From: JAMZMI01 sp047632435
GTDB taxonomy: Bacteria; Bacteroidota; Bacteroidia; Cytophagales; Cyclobacteriaceae
Assembly: GCA_047632435.1 (NCBI GenBank)
Contig: JBLICU010000007.1
Location: 6,368-70,367 of the forward strand
DNA: 64,000 bases
Direction: 5' to 3'
Below, one piece after another: positions 26,066-36,493 of the stretch (its first letter is position 1; each line of letters opens with the position of its first letter). The notes beneath the pieces were generated by a model. The model had not been told where the DNA came from. It saw nothing but the letters and a program-made list of their open reading frames with translations, and searched no databases. A program made the translations under genes and the position numbers.

Positions 26066-26806
26066 TCAAAGGTTTTTTCTGAGCTGTATTATAAGCACTG
26101 CGAAATCTTTCGGATATGGTGCATCTAAAGTGATGATATCGTCTGTGTTAGCCTCAAAGTCCTTAAATGAAATACTTGCTGCATGTAGGGCTACTCTCTG
26201 AATTAGCGGTTGTTCCTCTGTTTCTTTAGCCAATTTGAATTTTTTCTTAACAGAAGAAAGGTAAATAAGGTCTCCTCCATAAATAGGATCACAGGCAATT
26301 GGAGCCTTGTGAAAGGCCAAGTGCACACGTATCTGGTGTAATCTACCGGAAACGGGAAAGCATTTCACCATGGTGGTGTTTTTGAAATGCTCCAGTGTGG
26401 AAATGAGCGTAAGAGAGGGCTTCCCGTCCGTGAAATCCACACGTGATTTGCTGTTGGATGAATAGATGGGTTGATCTGCTTCAACATCTTTAAAATCGTG
26501 GATACCATTTAATACGGCATGATAGATTTTCTTTACCTGCCGCTTTTCCAAACTCATGGCGAAATGTCTGTAAGCTTCGGGGTGTTTGGCAATGACCAAA
26601 GCTCCGGATGTTTCTTTATCTAGTCGGTGGCATACCTGAGCATCTGCATGGTATGATTTAGCCAGCGCTAATATGTTTTGATTGTCATTCCTATCCTCGA
26701 GAGTTGAGACGTAGGGTGGTTTATTAATGACTATATAATTTGGGTTTTCAAAAAGTATGAGGTCTTTAAAATCTATCCGGCCTTTATTCTTCATCGTCAT
26801 CTTCAT
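26066..26806 (-). CDS. RluA-family RNA pseudouridine synthase
   Basis: The enzyme converts uridine to pseudouridine in rRNA or tRNA. The 246-residue protein has YIVINKPPYVSTLE near the N-terminus, the catalytic motif VCHRLDKETSGALVIAK with the essential aspartate, and GRLHQIRVHLAFH near 165. There is no S4 domain. The start overlaps the end of the histidine-kinase gene by 23 bp; ATG codons at 26806, 26800 and 26794 are all possible. The target site in RNA is unknown. Confidence 0.9.
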   Translation of the reverse strand: MKMTMKNKGRIDFKDLILFENPNYIVINKPPYVSTLEDRNDNQNILALAKSYHADAQVCHRLDKETSGALVIAKHPEAYRHFAMSLEKRQVKKIYHAVLNGIHDFKDVEADQPIYSSNSKSRVDFTDGKPSLTLISTLEHFKNTTMVKCFPVSGRLHQIRVHLAFHKAPIACDPIYGGDLIYLSSVKKKFKLAKETEEQPLIQRVALHAASISFKDFEANTDDIITLDAPYPKDFAVLIIQLRKNL

Positions 26807-27857
26807 GGATAAACCGATGAGCTACCGGTTTTCCTTTTTTCAGCGCAAAGCTAAAGACTGATCCTTTCCTAAATTCACTTTCTACAATTACTTTAGAATT
26901 GTGAGCTTCCATTACGTGTTTAACTATAGACAATCCTAGCCCAGTACCCCCTTTTTCCTTAGAACGGGATTTGTCTACCCTGTAGAATCGTTCAAAGATT
27001 CTCCCGAGATCCTCTGGAGGAATTCCAAGTCCATTGTCTTTTATATTTGTAATGATCTGATTATTTTCTTCTGTAAAAGAGACATTTATTTTACCCCCTT
27101 TTCGAGTGTATTTGATCGCATTGGAGATCAGATTGGTGAGTACTTGGTAAATACGCTGGTAATCTGCGTGAACAAAATGTTTCTCATTTTCATTTTTGAT
27201 TTTGAAAGAGATTTCCTTTTTTTCTGCTTTATCATCCAGCTGATCATGAATTTCTTTACACAATTGCACGATATCAAAATATTCAAAATGCATTTTGATT
27301 TCTCCTGTTTCCATTTGGGAGATGGTCAATAATTCCTGCACTAATATGTCTAGTCCGTCCAAACTTTTGGCGGCTTTCTTTAGAAATTTTATGCGCACAC
27401 TTTTGTCTTCCACAGCACCATCCAGCAGGGTATGCACGAACCCTTGTGCAGAGAAAATAGGGGTTTTCAATTCATGTGATACATCTGCCATGAATTCTCT
27501 ACGAAAAGCTTCTTGTTGTTTTAATTCAGTAATTTCTAATTGCTTTTGTTCTGCGTAATCGTAAATTTCCTTATTTACTTTTTTCAAAGGGTTAAAAGAT
27601 GATTTGGCAGAAGGACTTGTGAGAAATGATAGATCCTGATCCTTTATGTTATCCAAAGCGTCAAAAATGGCGTTGATCTGTCGAAAGAAAATGAACTCTA
27701 GTGTGATTCTAATAAATATGTAGGATGTTGAAAATGAAAGAAAGAATGCAATTCCTATAGCAACATCATTGACAGATTCAACCATAGAAATAAAGGCGGT
27801 AGTTATAGCTGAAATCAGAACTGCCAATAAAAGAGAAATGCCCCGCGAATTAATCAT
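26784..27857 (-). CDS. Sensor histidine kinase (PhoR-like)
   Basis: The 357-residue inner-membrane kinase has two N-terminal helices (GISLLLAVLISAITTAFISM and the following VAIGIAFFLSFSTSYIF) with only a very short loop between them. A HAMP-like linker follows, then H-box SHELKTPIFSAQGF, N-box NLISNAIKYTRKGG, and G-boxes DNGLGIP and GGTGLGLSIVKH. The C-terminus is acidic. It lies 4 bp after the response regulator gene, its likely partner. With so little periplasmic sequence, the signal is probably sensed in the membrane or through a partner. Confidence 0.93.
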   Translation of the reverse strand: MINSRGISLLLAVLISAITTAFISMVESVNDVAIGIAFFLSFSTSYIFIRITLEFIFFRQINAIFDALDNIKDQDLSFLTSPSAKSSFNPLKKVNKEIYDYAEQKQLEITELKQQEAFRREFMADVSHELKTPIFSAQGFVHTLLDGAVEDKSVRIKFLKKAAKSLDGLDILVQELLTISQMETGEIKMHFEYFDIVQLCKEIHDQLDDKAEKKEISFKIKNENEKHFVHADYQRIYQVLTNLISNAIKYTRKGGKINVSFTEENNQIITNIKDNGLGIPPEDLGRIFERFYRVDKSRSKEKGGTGLGLSIVKHVMEAHNSKVIVESEFRKGSVFSFALKKGKPVAHRFIHEDDDEE

Positions 27858-27861
27858 TGAC

Positions 27862-28548
27862 TCAGTTTACTTCGAATTTGTAGCCGACTCCCTTAACTGT
27901 AGAAATGAATCCTTCTCCTATTTTCTCACGCACTTTTCTAATATGAACATCAACTGTCCTGGCAAGCACATAAACGTCTGTTCCCCATATATTTTGAAGC
28001 AGTTCGTCACGGCTAAAAACTTTCCCAGGATTTGAGGCAAGGAAATATAGTAGCTCAAATTCTTTCTTTGGAAGATTAATTTTTTCGTCACTGGCTATCA
28101 CTGTGTAAGATGATCGGTCAATGATGAGGTTGGTCACCTCGACTTTATGTGATTCTTTTTTCTTTTTTGATTCTCTTCTGAAGAGTGCATTGATCCTGCT
28201 TATAAGTGCCCGAGGCTTAATAGGTTTTGTGATGTAATCATCAGCGCCCATATCAAAGGCTGCCACTTCTGAGTATTCCTCTGAGCGGGCGGTAAGGAAT
28301 ATGACAAATGTATTGATCAACTCTGGTATTTCTCGTACCTGACGACACGTTTCCACACCGTCTTGTTTAGGCATCATGATGTCCAGAATAATTAAATCCG
28401 GAATAAATGATCTGGCGATATCTACTCCTTTGATTCCGTCGATAGCTGTTTTCACATCATATCCTTCTTTGATCAGATTGTATTTTAAGAGCTCCAGTAT
28501 ATCTGGCTCATCATCAACAATTAAGATTTTTTGGTTTTGCTTGGCCAT
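27862..28548 (-). CDS. Response regulator, OmpR/PhoB type
   Basis: The 228-residue protein has a receiver domain with acidic pocket DDEPD, phosphoacceptor aspartate in LIILDIMMPKQDG, TAR near 87, and KPIKPRAL. A winged-helix DNA-binding domain ends VYVLARTVDVHIRKVREKIG. It should be phosphorylated by the kinase 4 bp downstream. Genes under its control cannot be seen here. Confidence 0.94.
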   Translation of the reverse strand: MAKQNQKILIVDDEPDILELLKYNLIKEGYDVKTAIDGIKGVDIARSFIPDLIILDIMMPKQDGVETCRQVREIPELINTFVIFLTARSEEYSEVAAFDMGADDYITKPIKPRALISRINALFRRESKKKKESHKVEVTNLIIDRSSYTVIASDEKINLPKKEFELLYFLASNPGKVFSRDELLQNIWGTDVYVLARTVDVHIRKVREKIGEGFISTVKGVGYKFEVN

Positions 28549-28719
28549 TGTTTTGACTTTGGAGATAATGCTGAGTTAATGAAAAATTTACTTGGGATTA
28601 ATAGTTCTGTAATTATCACCTTTAAAAAACCGATTAACCGTAATCCAGTTTGATATTATTCAAATTTAAGTAGAAATCAATTTCAAGAGTAAAAGGTAAC
28701 AATTTGTTAATTACCAAAA

Positions 28720-29760
28720 TTATTTACCGTACAACTCCTTTAAATTTTCAATCATCAGCATCAAGTCGGAATCATATTGATTATAAATGGATGTCAATGT
28801 ATCTTCCTGAGAATGATATCTCATAAAGGACATAAAATAAGCATTATTTGGTTTTGTTTTTTCAAACAAACCATAATATCGCTGATTAAAAAATGAAACA
28901 GTGTCTATTGATTCGACTATTTCATTGATGGTTTTTTCCTTGAGCGTTTTTTTGATAGCATCAGGTTGCTCAGCCATGTGACTATAGAGACTATCCAGAA
29001 TTTGCGCTCCTTTCAGAACATGTGCAGTGAGTCTTTTTCCATCAAGCGATTCTTCATAATATTCCTGAAGTATCAAGTGATCTTCCCCATGTTTTTGCTT
29101 GAGGTAAATGACAGCCCCTTGCTCTCCAATGAATGAGGCAAGATTTTCATTGAATTCAATCTCATTTTTCACAAAAATGGTGGCATGTGTCAACTCATGG
29201 ATAATTACTTCTGCCAGTGCGCCATCACTTCTATTGAGCATATCCGACAGGATAGGGTCATTTAGTATCCCAAGTGTAGACCAGCCTCCCACAGGCCTGA
29301 TACGTGCATCATACCCAAGCTGCTCCAATTTTTCTTTTTCCAGTTTGGCTTTCTCCAAATCAAAAAATCCTTTGTATGGCATGCTGCCCAAAAATGGATA
29401 ATACCAGGTGTAAGCTTTCAACTCATATGGTTCACAGGCTGAGAGGTTCCATAATATTGTTTTCCCTTTCTGATCATACATGGTCGTGTAATTATCAGAT
29501 TGGTTGAGTTTCAAATCATTCATAGCAAATATTCTCACTTCTTTCGCAAGCGTCAGTTTTTGCTTGAGTGAGTCAGGGAATGAGGGGTCTTCTAAAAATG
29601 TGTCGATGGGTTTTGCATTTCTTATCACTTCTATTTGACCTTTGGCCTGGTTTATACCATAAAGGATGAAGCTCCACTGCCAAATAATTAGCATCAACAA
29701 TATTGTAATGGTACCAACCCAGATTTTTTTAAACATATATGTTCTAAAATGATTGTTCAA
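28720..29760 (-). CDS. Putative zinc aminopeptidase (PF10023 type)
   Basis: The 346-residue protein has one N-terminal membrane anchor (WVGTITILLMLIIWQWSFIL) and a zinc-protease motif IIHELTHATIF, followed by FNENLASFIGEQGA, which supplies the third ligand. This arrangement fits the predicted aminopeptidase family of COG4324. The bulk is expected in the periplasm. Preceding GWSTLGILNDPILSDM is also conserved in this family. No peptide substrate is known. It stands alone and is divergent from recA. Confidence 0.75.
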   Translation of the reverse strand: MNNHFRTYMFKKIWVGTITILLMLIIWQWSFILYGINQAKGQIEVIRNAKPIDTFLEDPSFPDSLKQKLTLAKEVRIFAMNDLKLNQSDNYTTMYDQKGKTILWNLSACEPYELKAYTWYYPFLGSMPYKGFFDLEKAKLEKEKLEQLGYDARIRPVGGWSTLGILNDPILSDMLNRSDGALAEVIIHELTHATIFVKNEIEFNENLASFIGEQGAVIYLKQKHGEDHLILQEYYEESLDGKRLTAHVLKGAQILDSLYSHMAEQPDAIKKTLKEKTINEIVESIDTVSFFNQRYYGLFEKTKPNNAYFMSFMRYHSQEDTLTSIYNQYDSDLMLMIENLKELYGK

Positions 29761-29980
29761 AATAAAGCGTAATTCAGCAAGATGACTTATATTTATTTTT
29801 AGCGCAAAGCGGTATTTTTGTTTTTATCTTATCAGGTAGCAAATTTTTGAATTTGCTTTATGATAAAAATATTAGTCTTATTAATTATTTTACTAAAATA
29901 TTTAGCAATTCACTTTTATTTAAAGTTAATGCAGCTAATTTTGTTTGATAAATATTCAATAATCCCTAATCATCTCACTC

Positions 29981-31027
29981 ATGGCAGACAAGAATGAAAA
30001 ACTAAAAGCACTCCAATTAACAATCGATAAATTGGAAAAGACCTATGGGAAAGGAACCATCATGAAACTCAGCGACAACAAAGTTGTGGATATTCCGGTA
30101 ATCTCTACAGGCTCACTTGGTTTGGATATGGCGCTAGGTGTTGGCGGAATTCCAAGAGGTAGGGTGATTGAGATTTATGGCCCGGAATCATCAGGTAAAA
30201 CGACCCTTGCCATGCATTGCATCGCTGAAGCCCAAAAGAAAGGTGGCTTGGCGGCAATCATTGATGCGGAACATGCTTTTGACAAGTCGTATGCTGAGAA
30301 ATTAGGAATTGATACTGAAAACTTACTCATCTCCCAGCCTGACAATGGCGAGCAGGCTTTGGAAATTGCGGAACATTTGATTCGCTCTGGAGCTATTGAC
30401 ATCATTGTGATTGACTCAGTGGCTGCTTTGGTTCCAAGAGCTGAATTGGAAGGTGAAATGGGTGATAGCAAAATGGGTCTTCAAGCGAGATTGATGTCTC
30501 AGGCATTGAGAAAATTGACTGGAGCGATCAATAAAAGTGGTTGTTCGTGCATCTTCATCAACCAACTTCGTGAGAAGATCGGTGTGATGTTTGGTAATCC
30601 AGAAACAACAACTGGAGGAAATGCTTTGAAATTTTACGCATCTGTAAGATTGGATATCCGAAGAATTGGTCAGATCAAAGAAAGTGCCGACAACATAATG
30701 GGTAATCGTACCAGGGTAAAAGTGGTGAAGAACAAAGTAGCCCCTCCATTCAAGGTAGTTGAATTCGATATTATGTATGGCCGTGGCATCAGCAAGTCTG
30801 GTGAGATAGTGGATATTGGTGTGGAACTGGAAGTGATAAAAAAATCAGGTTCATGGTTTTCCTACAATGACAACAAACTTGGTCAGGGACGGGATTTCGT
30901 TAAACAACTGCTTGAAGATAATCCTGAATTGATGGAGGAGCTTGAAGTCAAAATCAAGGCTAAAATTAGTGGGTTAGTGAGTGGAGTTTCGGAAGTGATC
31001 AAGGAAGATATAAGCGAAGCAAATTAA
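29981..31027 (+). CDS. recA: Recombinase RecA
   Basis: RecA forms filaments on single-stranded DNA for homologous recombination and SOS signalling. The 348-residue protein shows Walker A GPESSGKTTLAMH, the Walker B region IDIIVIDSVAALVPRAE, loop L2 (GNPETTTGGNALKFYASVRL), and a short acidic C-terminus. It is full length. A LexA-type operator is not evident in the 220-bp AT-rich leader. Possible -7 boxes are TATTTTTG at 29813 and TAATTTTG at 29936. Confidence 0.97.
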   Translation: MADKNEKLKALQLTIDKLEKTYGKGTIMKLSDNKVVDIPVISTGSLGLDMALGVGGIPRGRVIEIYGPESSGKTTLAMHCIAEAQKKGGLAAIIDAEHAFDKSYAEKLGIDTENLLISQPDNGEQALEIAEHLIRSGAIDIIVIDSVAALVPRAELEGEMGDSKMGLQARLMSQALRKLTGAINKSGCSCIFINQLREKIGVMFGNPETTTGGNALKFYASVRLDIRRIGQIKESADNIMGNRTRVKVVKNKVAPPFKVVEFDIMYGRGISKSGEIVDIGVELEVIKKSGSWFSYNDNKLGQGRDFVKQLLEDNPELMEELEVKIKAKISGLVSGVSEVIKEDISEAN

Positions 31028-31130
31028 ATCAACTTAAAAAAGGTTGGTAACTGATCAGGTGCTAAATCTTGAGGTAGTTAAAGTTTTGTCTGCAAAAGTC
31101 AACAATAAAACCAAAACATGTCAATTGTAC

Positions 31131-31168
31131 TTTTTATAGCCACGGGCTTAAACCCGTGGCTATAAAAA
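31131..31168. repeat. Perfect 16-bp inverted repeat (REP-like extragenic palindrome)
   Basis: TTTTTATAGCCACGGG and CCCGTGGCTATAAAAA face each other around CTTAAA. The GC-rich core flanked by A/T runs could act as a bidirectional terminator for recA, but its size and symmetry also match REP-like palindromes scattered in many genomes. It lies in a 325-bp gap (31028-31352) that otherwise shows no gene. Confidence 0.7.
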
Positions 31169-31352
31169 TGAAGTACCTACTGGCACTGAGAGCACACTTT
31201 CGCCACCTAAGGAGTCACAAATTTGTAACTATTTGCTACCGCCTTTTTTTCATTTTTGACATTGTCCACTCATGGAATAAATGGCCTTGAGAGAAACAAT
31301 TACCAATAAATGTCGTCGTTTAGGGAAACAACGCCCTAATTGAACTTTCCAG

Positions 31353-33968
31353 ATGCCTAAAAAAGTACTTTCTGCATGGTTTCTCCTCTTTGCATTTTTT
31401 GTCAATGCACAGGACGAAACAACAGAAGCAAAAAAGACCTATTTAACCTCGCGAGCGACACAAGGAATAGTTATCGATGGCAAGCTGGACGATCCTGCTT
31501 GGAATGATGTGGAGTGGGGTGGTGATTTTGTTGGCCATCAGCCAGAATATAAAGCAAATCCTACTGAACCCACACAATTCAAAATACTGTACGATTCAAA
31601 GTTTCTCTATGTTGGTGTCAGGGCTTTTGACTCTGAACCTGACAAAATCGTTAAACGCATGTCAAGAAGAGACGGGTTTGACGGTGATTGGGTGGAAATC
31701 AACATTGATAGTTATTTCGACCAAAGATCGGCCTTTTCATTTACCGCTTCAGTTTCTGGTGTAAAGGGAGATGAATATATATCTAACAACGGAGATAATT
31801 GGGATTCAACATGGGATCCAATCTGGTATTTGAAAACAAGCGTTGATTCGCTAGGATGGATCGCAGAGTTTAAAATCCCGCTCTCACAATTGCGCTTTGC
31901 AAACAAGGAATCACACATTTGGGGGATTCAACTTACACGTAGATATTTCCGCAATGAAGAACGTTCCACTTGGCAACCAATTAATCCAACCGCACCTGGT
32001 TGGGTGCATTTGTTTGGAGAGCTTCATGGAATAGTTGGTATCAAACCTCAAAAACAACTTGAAATTCAACCGTACATCGTTGGGACTGCTCAAAAATTTC
32101 CGAAAGAGGAGGAAAACCCATTTAGATCAACAGGTAAAGAAATAAGTGGTGATTTTGGAATTGATGCCAAAATCGGGATCACTTCAGATGTGACTCTGGA
32201 TTTAACTGTAAATCCTGATTTTGGACAAGTAGAGTCAGATCCGTCCGCAGTGAACCTCACCGCTTTTCGACTTTTTTTTAGAGAACAACGTCCGTTCTTT
32301 CTTGAAGGGAACAATACTTTAACATTTCCAACAAGTGGAGGTCGTAATAATCTGTATTATTCTAGGCGGATTGGTGCTAGACCTAAAGGATATCCAAACG
32401 ACGGAGATATTGCATATGTAAATATGCCTCAAGGAACGCGCATTCTTGGAGCTGCCAAACTGACTGGCAAAAATGCCAATGGATTCTCATGGGGTATTTT
32501 GGATTCCTATACCAACAGGGAAATAGCAGGGGTTATTGATACACTTGGAGCAAAAAGACATGAAAAGGTGGAGCCATATACCAATTATGTGGTGACCCGT
32601 GTGCAGCAGGATATTGATGCAGGTAAAACGGTAGTTGGCGCATTTTTGAGCAATGTCAATCGCTTCGGAAATAACTCGAATGGCCTTGAACTTCTACATG
32701 ACAATGCCCAAAGTGGGGGTTTTGATATCGATCACAATTTTGTGGATCGAAAGTATGGGATTGTCCTCAGAGGAATGGTTAGTCGCGTTCAGGGCTCTGA
32801 AAAGGCTATTTACGAAACGCAAACCTCGTCCGAGCGTTATTTTCAACGGATAGATAACAATCACAGACAAATTGATTCCACCAGAACCCTGCTCTCAGGT
32901 TCTGCGGCCACTTTTACGTTTGGAAAGCGAAGCGGTAATTGGCGATGGACATTGGGATCCAATTATCGCTCACCTGGACTGGAGTTAAATGATCTTGGTT
33001 TTCTTGTACAGACGGACAATGTCAACAATTGGATGTGGTCGCAATATCGTGTGACTAAGCCCACGAAACTTTTCAGAAGTCAGCGTTATTCCTTTCACTA
33101 TGAACAAAATCTTGATTTTGGCGGCATGCAGACAAGATCCGGTGGTGAACTCAATATGGGACTTCAGTTTAACAACCTTTGGTTCTTTGGGCAAGGTGTA
33201 TGGGTAGATGTTGCTTCTGTTTCCAACGCCGATTTGCGAGGAGGCCCATCATTTCAGTACCCTGGCGGGATCAATTATTGGTATGAAATCAATACAAATA
33301 GAAGGAAAAAGGTAAGCCTTTATTTCAATAATTGGTTTTATTGGGGCAATCAGGATTACACTAAAAACACGGGCATAGAAGCAAGTATTAATGTTCGTCC
33401 TATAGATGCTTTGAGTATTTCTGTAACTCCAAATATTTCTTGGGGGACAAACGATCTTCAATACATAGAACAGTTTGATCTGGAAAATGAAACAAAATAT
33501 TTATTAGGGCGCATCAATCAAGGGACTTATAGCACTTCATTCAGATTGAATTATAATGTGACACCAAATCTTACTGTGGAGTTGTGGGCACAACCTTTCA
33601 TTGCGAAAGGCGAATACGGCCAATTCAAATGGGTCAGTCAATCTACGTCAAATGACTATTTTGATCGGTTTAGTTTAATTGATGAAAATACGATTACCTA
33701 TAATTTGGAAGATGTTGCCTATCGAATTAATGAAAACACCGGTCATGAATTTGATGACCCTGATTTCAATATTGTGGAGTTTCGCTCCAATTTCGTATTT
33801 CGTTGGGAATATATTCCGGGATCAACCTTATTTTTTGTTTGGTCCAATAACAGTTCTCATTTTGATCAATCGGAAAGAAATAATTTCAATCAACTCAGTT
33901 CAAAATTGAATAATCTGGATGGAAACAATACATTTTTGATCAAGTACACATATCGCTTTATTCTATAG
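31353..33968 (+). CDS. DUF5916 protein: CBM9-like domain plus outer-membrane beta-barrel
   Basis: The 871-residue protein has a signal peptide (LSAWFLLFAFFVNAQ). A CBM9-like domain at about 30-210 begins GIVIDGKLDDPAWNDVEWGG, and the DUF5916 beta-barrel region runs from about 240 to the end. The C-terminus ends TFLIKYTYRFIL, the aromatic terminus of an outer-membrane barrel. The landmark LFFREQRPFFLEGNNTL is typical of DUF5916. Family members sit next to proteases or sugar-use genes, but the function is not established. It converges on the ABC permease with 12 bp between. Confidence 0.85.
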   Translation: MPKKVLSAWFLLFAFFVNAQDETTEAKKTYLTSRATQGIVIDGKLDDPAWNDVEWGGDFVGHQPEYKANPTEPTQFKILYDSKFLYVGVRAFDSEPDKIVKRMSRRDGFDGDWVEINIDSYFDQRSAFSFTASVSGVKGDEYISNNGDNWDSTWDPIWYLKTSVDSLGWIAEFKIPLSQLRFANKESHIWGIQLTRRYFRNEERSTWQPINPTAPGWVHLFGELHGIVGIKPQKQLEIQPYIVGTAQKFPKEEENPFRSTGKEISGDFGIDAKIGITSDVTLDLTVNPDFGQVESDPSAVNLTAFRLFFREQRPFFLEGNNTLTFPTSGGRNNLYYSRRIGARPKGYPNDGDIAYVNMPQGTRILGAAKLTGKNANGFSWGILDSYTNREIAGVIDTLGAKRHEKVEPYTNYVVTRVQQDIDAGKTVVGAFLSNVNRFGNNSNGLELLHDNAQSGGFDIDHNFVDRKYGIVLRGMVSRVQGSEKAIYETQTSSERYFQRIDNNHRQIDSTRTLLSGSAATFTFGKRSGNWRWTLGSNYRSPGLELNDLGFLVQTDNVNNWMWSQYRVTKPTKLFRSQRYSFHYEQNLDFGGMQTRSGGELNMGLQFNNLWFFGQGVWVDVASVSNADLRGGPSFQYPGGINYWYEINTNRRKKVSLYFNNWFYWGNQDYTKNTGIEASINVRPIDALSISVTPNISWGTNDLQYIEQFDLENETKYLLGRINQGTYSTSFRLNYNVTPNLTVELWAQPFIAKGEYGQFKWVSQSTSNDYFDRFSLIDENTITYNLEDVAYRINENTGHEFDDPDFNIVEFRSNFVFRWEYIPGSTLFFVWSNNSSHFDQSERNNFNQLSSKLNNLDGNNTFLIKYTYRFIL

Positions 33969-33980
33969 ATCAGTTGGTCA

Positions 33981-35231
33981 TTAGGATCTGATGGCGACAA
34001 CAGGATCCATCCTTGCGGCTATTGCTGCAGGAACTATCCCGGAAATCATCCCGATGGCGGCAGACACCCCAAAACCGATAGTGATATTTGATAAGCTAAG
34101 AACCAGATCCAAAGATCCCAAATTCACAAAGGACAGTAGCCAAACCAAAATTATTCCGATACCTCCACCAATAAGGCTTAAGAAAACAGACTCGAAGAGG
34201 AACTGGAACAAAATAAAATAGTTTTTAGCGCCAAGTGACTTTTGAATACCAATGATGTTGGTTCTTTCGCGAACAGAAACGAACATGATATTGGCGATTC
34301 CGAATCCACCTACCAATATGGAGAACCCCCCAATGATCCAGCCAGCAATACCTAAAACGTCAAAGGTGGAACCTATAAAATTGGCAATGGCCTCAGGTCT
34401 ATTTAAAGCGAAATTATCTTCTATTTTTGGTCTTAATCCACGTTTTTTTCGCATGAGACCTCTGAGCTCAGATTCCAACTCTACCAACCCGATATCTTCT
34501 TCTAAGCCCTTCACAGTAATATGTGGCTCTACGCCTGATTTACGTCCGCTGTAGAAAATTTTCAAAAATGATCGGTAAGGGATATAAATGTTTTCATCAT
34601 TGGAAGGCCCTCCTAAGAAGCTTTCCCCTTCTTCTGTTATGGTTCCGATCACATAATATTTCAAACCCTTAATTTTAAACTCTTTTCCAATTGGATTCAC
34701 TAATGGAAATAGTTCCTGTGCAGTCCTGAAACCTATTAATGCGACGTTTTTCCCGCCGTTGGCCTCTTCTCGCGTAAAATACCTGCCTTTATCTATAGGC
34801 AATTCATAAACATCACTGTGGCTAAATACAACACCTAATAAATCGTGATTGGTGCTGCTATTGCTTTGGTATTTGGCGGTCACACCTCCTTTGACGGTAA
34901 ATATGCAAATCGACTGGGCGTTTTTAACATTTTCAGAAAGAAATTCATATTCATCATAAGCCGGATACGGCCTTTGCATATATTTCCACCAAGGATACGG
35001 ACCTCCTCCTAAACCATAAGGCCACTTTTCTACATTGATATTATTAGTGCCTAGAAAACTTAGGCTATCCTTGATGCTTTTTTCAAGAGAATCGACCAGA
35101 GTAAAAACAGCTATAATCGCAAAAATCCCAATCGTTACGCCTAATAAAGATAGGGTAGTTCTGAGTAGGTTCGCCGTGAGTGCGTTCCACGCAAAGCGGA
35201 AGCTTTCTAATATGAGTTTAAAAATGATCAC
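33981..35231 (-). CDS. ABC transporter permease (MacB/FtsX family)
   Basis: The 416-residue inner-membrane protein has an N-terminal helix (RTTLSLLGVTIGIFAIIAVF), a periplasmic core domain of about 230 residues, and three C-terminal helices with the FtsX motif FVSVRERTNIIGIQKSLGAK. This is the MacB-like layout used for lipoprotein, peptide or drug export by mechanotransmission. No ATPase or membrane-fusion gene is adjacent, so its partners must lie elsewhere. Confidence 0.88.
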   Translation of the reverse strand: MIIFKLILESFRFAWNALTANLLRTTLSLLGVTIGIFAIIAVFTLVDSLEKSIKDSLSFLGTNNINVEKWPYGLGGGPYPWWKYMQRPYPAYDEYEFLSENVKNAQSICIFTVKGGVTAKYQSNSSTNHDLLGVVFSHSDVYELPIDKGRYFTREEANGGKNVALIGFRTAQELFPLVNPIGKEFKIKGLKYYVIGTITEEGESFLGGPSNDENIYIPYRSFLKIFYSGRKSGVEPHITVKGLEEDIGLVELESELRGLMRKKRGLRPKIEDNFALNRPEAIANFIGSTFDVLGIAGWIIGGFSILVGGFGIANIMFVSVRERTNIIGIQKSLGAKNYFILFQFLFESVFLSLIGGGIGIILVWLLSFVNLGSLDLVLSLSNITIGFGVSAAIGMISGIVPAAIAARMDPVVAIRS

Positions 35232-35436
35232 CCCGTGGAATATTTAAGTTAGGTAAAAAGGTTTTTTATGTATTAAAACAAAACAATTCGCTAGTTTTGC
35301 GCACTTATTTAATCAACACCATCGATTAATACAAGGTATTCACTTGAAATTATCATCCAGATTAAAAGATAGAGACAAATGTCTTCTCCAAATTTAATGA
35401 TGATTCAATGAAACCTTTGAAATTAGAACAAAACAC

Positions 35437-36483
35437 ATGAAATTATCAGCTTTCAAATTCGATCTTCCAAACAGTCACATTGCATTGCACCCTACAGAAA
35501 ACAGAGACGAGTCTCGTTTGATGGTGATTCATCGTAAGACTGGGGAAATTGAACATAAAATCTTCAAGGACATTGTCGGTTATTTCAGTGATCAGGATGT
35601 CATGGTAATCAATGATACCAAAGTGTTTCCTGCGAGATTATACGGGAACAAAGAGAAAACGGGTGCCAAGATTGAAGTTTTTCTTCTTCGGGAGCTGAAC
35701 AAAGAGATGAAACTGTGGGATGTTCTGGTAGATCCGGCCAGAAAAATCAGGGTTGGTAACAAACTGTATTTTGGAGATGGTGAGTTAGTAGCTGAAGTTA
35801 TTGACAATACAACTTCACGTGGCAGAACTATACGTTTCCTATATGATGGAAATGAAGTTGATTTTTACAAAATGATTGATAGGTTGGGAGAGACTCCTTT
35901 ACCTAAAAATATTGACAGACAAACTGTACCAGAAGATAGAGAGCGGTTCCAGACCATCTATGCAAAAAATGTTGGCGCAGTTGCAGCTCCTACCGCCGGT
36001 CTTCATTTTACCAAGCAGGTAATGAAAAGGCTGGAAATAGTTGGTGTAGATATCAAACCTATTACACTACATGTTGGCTTGGGTTCATTCAGACCGGTGG
36101 ATGTGGAGGATTTGACCAAACACAAAATGGATTCCGAAAACTATTTCGTGAATGAAGACACAGCCAATCGTGTCAATCGTGCATTGAATGAAAAAAGGAG
36201 AGTTTGTGCTGTGGGAACCACAGTGATGAGGTCATTAGAATCATCTGTATCAGCACTAGACAGATTAAAGCCAAACGAAGGGTGGACGGATAAATTTATT
36301 TTCCCTCAATATGATTTTAAGATTTGCAATGCGTTGGTGACCAACTTCCACCTTCCAGAATCTACATTATTGATGATGGCTTCCGCATTTGGAGGTTATG
36401 ATTTGGTAATGAAGGCATACCAATTAGCTATCAAGGAAAAGTACAGGTTCTTCACCTATGGTGATGCCATGTTGATCATCTAA
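35437..36483 (+). CDS. queA: S-adenosylmethionine:tRNA ribosyltransferase-isomerase
   Basis: QueA moves the ribose part of S-adenosylmethionine onto preQ1 in tRNA to make epoxyqueuosine. The 348-residue protein has the landmarks VINDTKVFPARLYGNKE, GETPLPKNIDR, GAVAAPTAGLHFT and ALVTNFHLPESTLLMMASAF. Full length. A TAGTTTTG box at 35292-35299 could be the promoter -7 element. The next gene, ispD, starts 10 bp later. Confidence 0.97.
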   Translation: MKLSAFKFDLPNSHIALHPTENRDESRLMVIHRKTGEIEHKIFKDIVGYFSDQDVMVINDTKVFPARLYGNKEKTGAKIEVFLLRELNKEMKLWDVLVDPARKIRVGNKLYFGDGELVAEVIDNTTSRGRTIRFLYDGNEVDFYKMIDRLGETPLPKNIDRQTVPEDRERFQTIYAKNVGAVAAPTAGLHFTKQVMKRLEIVGVDIKPITLHVGLGSFRPVDVEDLTKHKMDSENYFVNEDTANRVNRALNEKRRVCAVGTTVMRSLESSVSALDRLKPNEGWTDKFIFPQYDFKICNALVTNFHLPESTLLMMASAFGGYDLVMKAYQLAIKEKYRFFTYGDAMLII

Positions 36484-36493
36484 TATTCACCTG

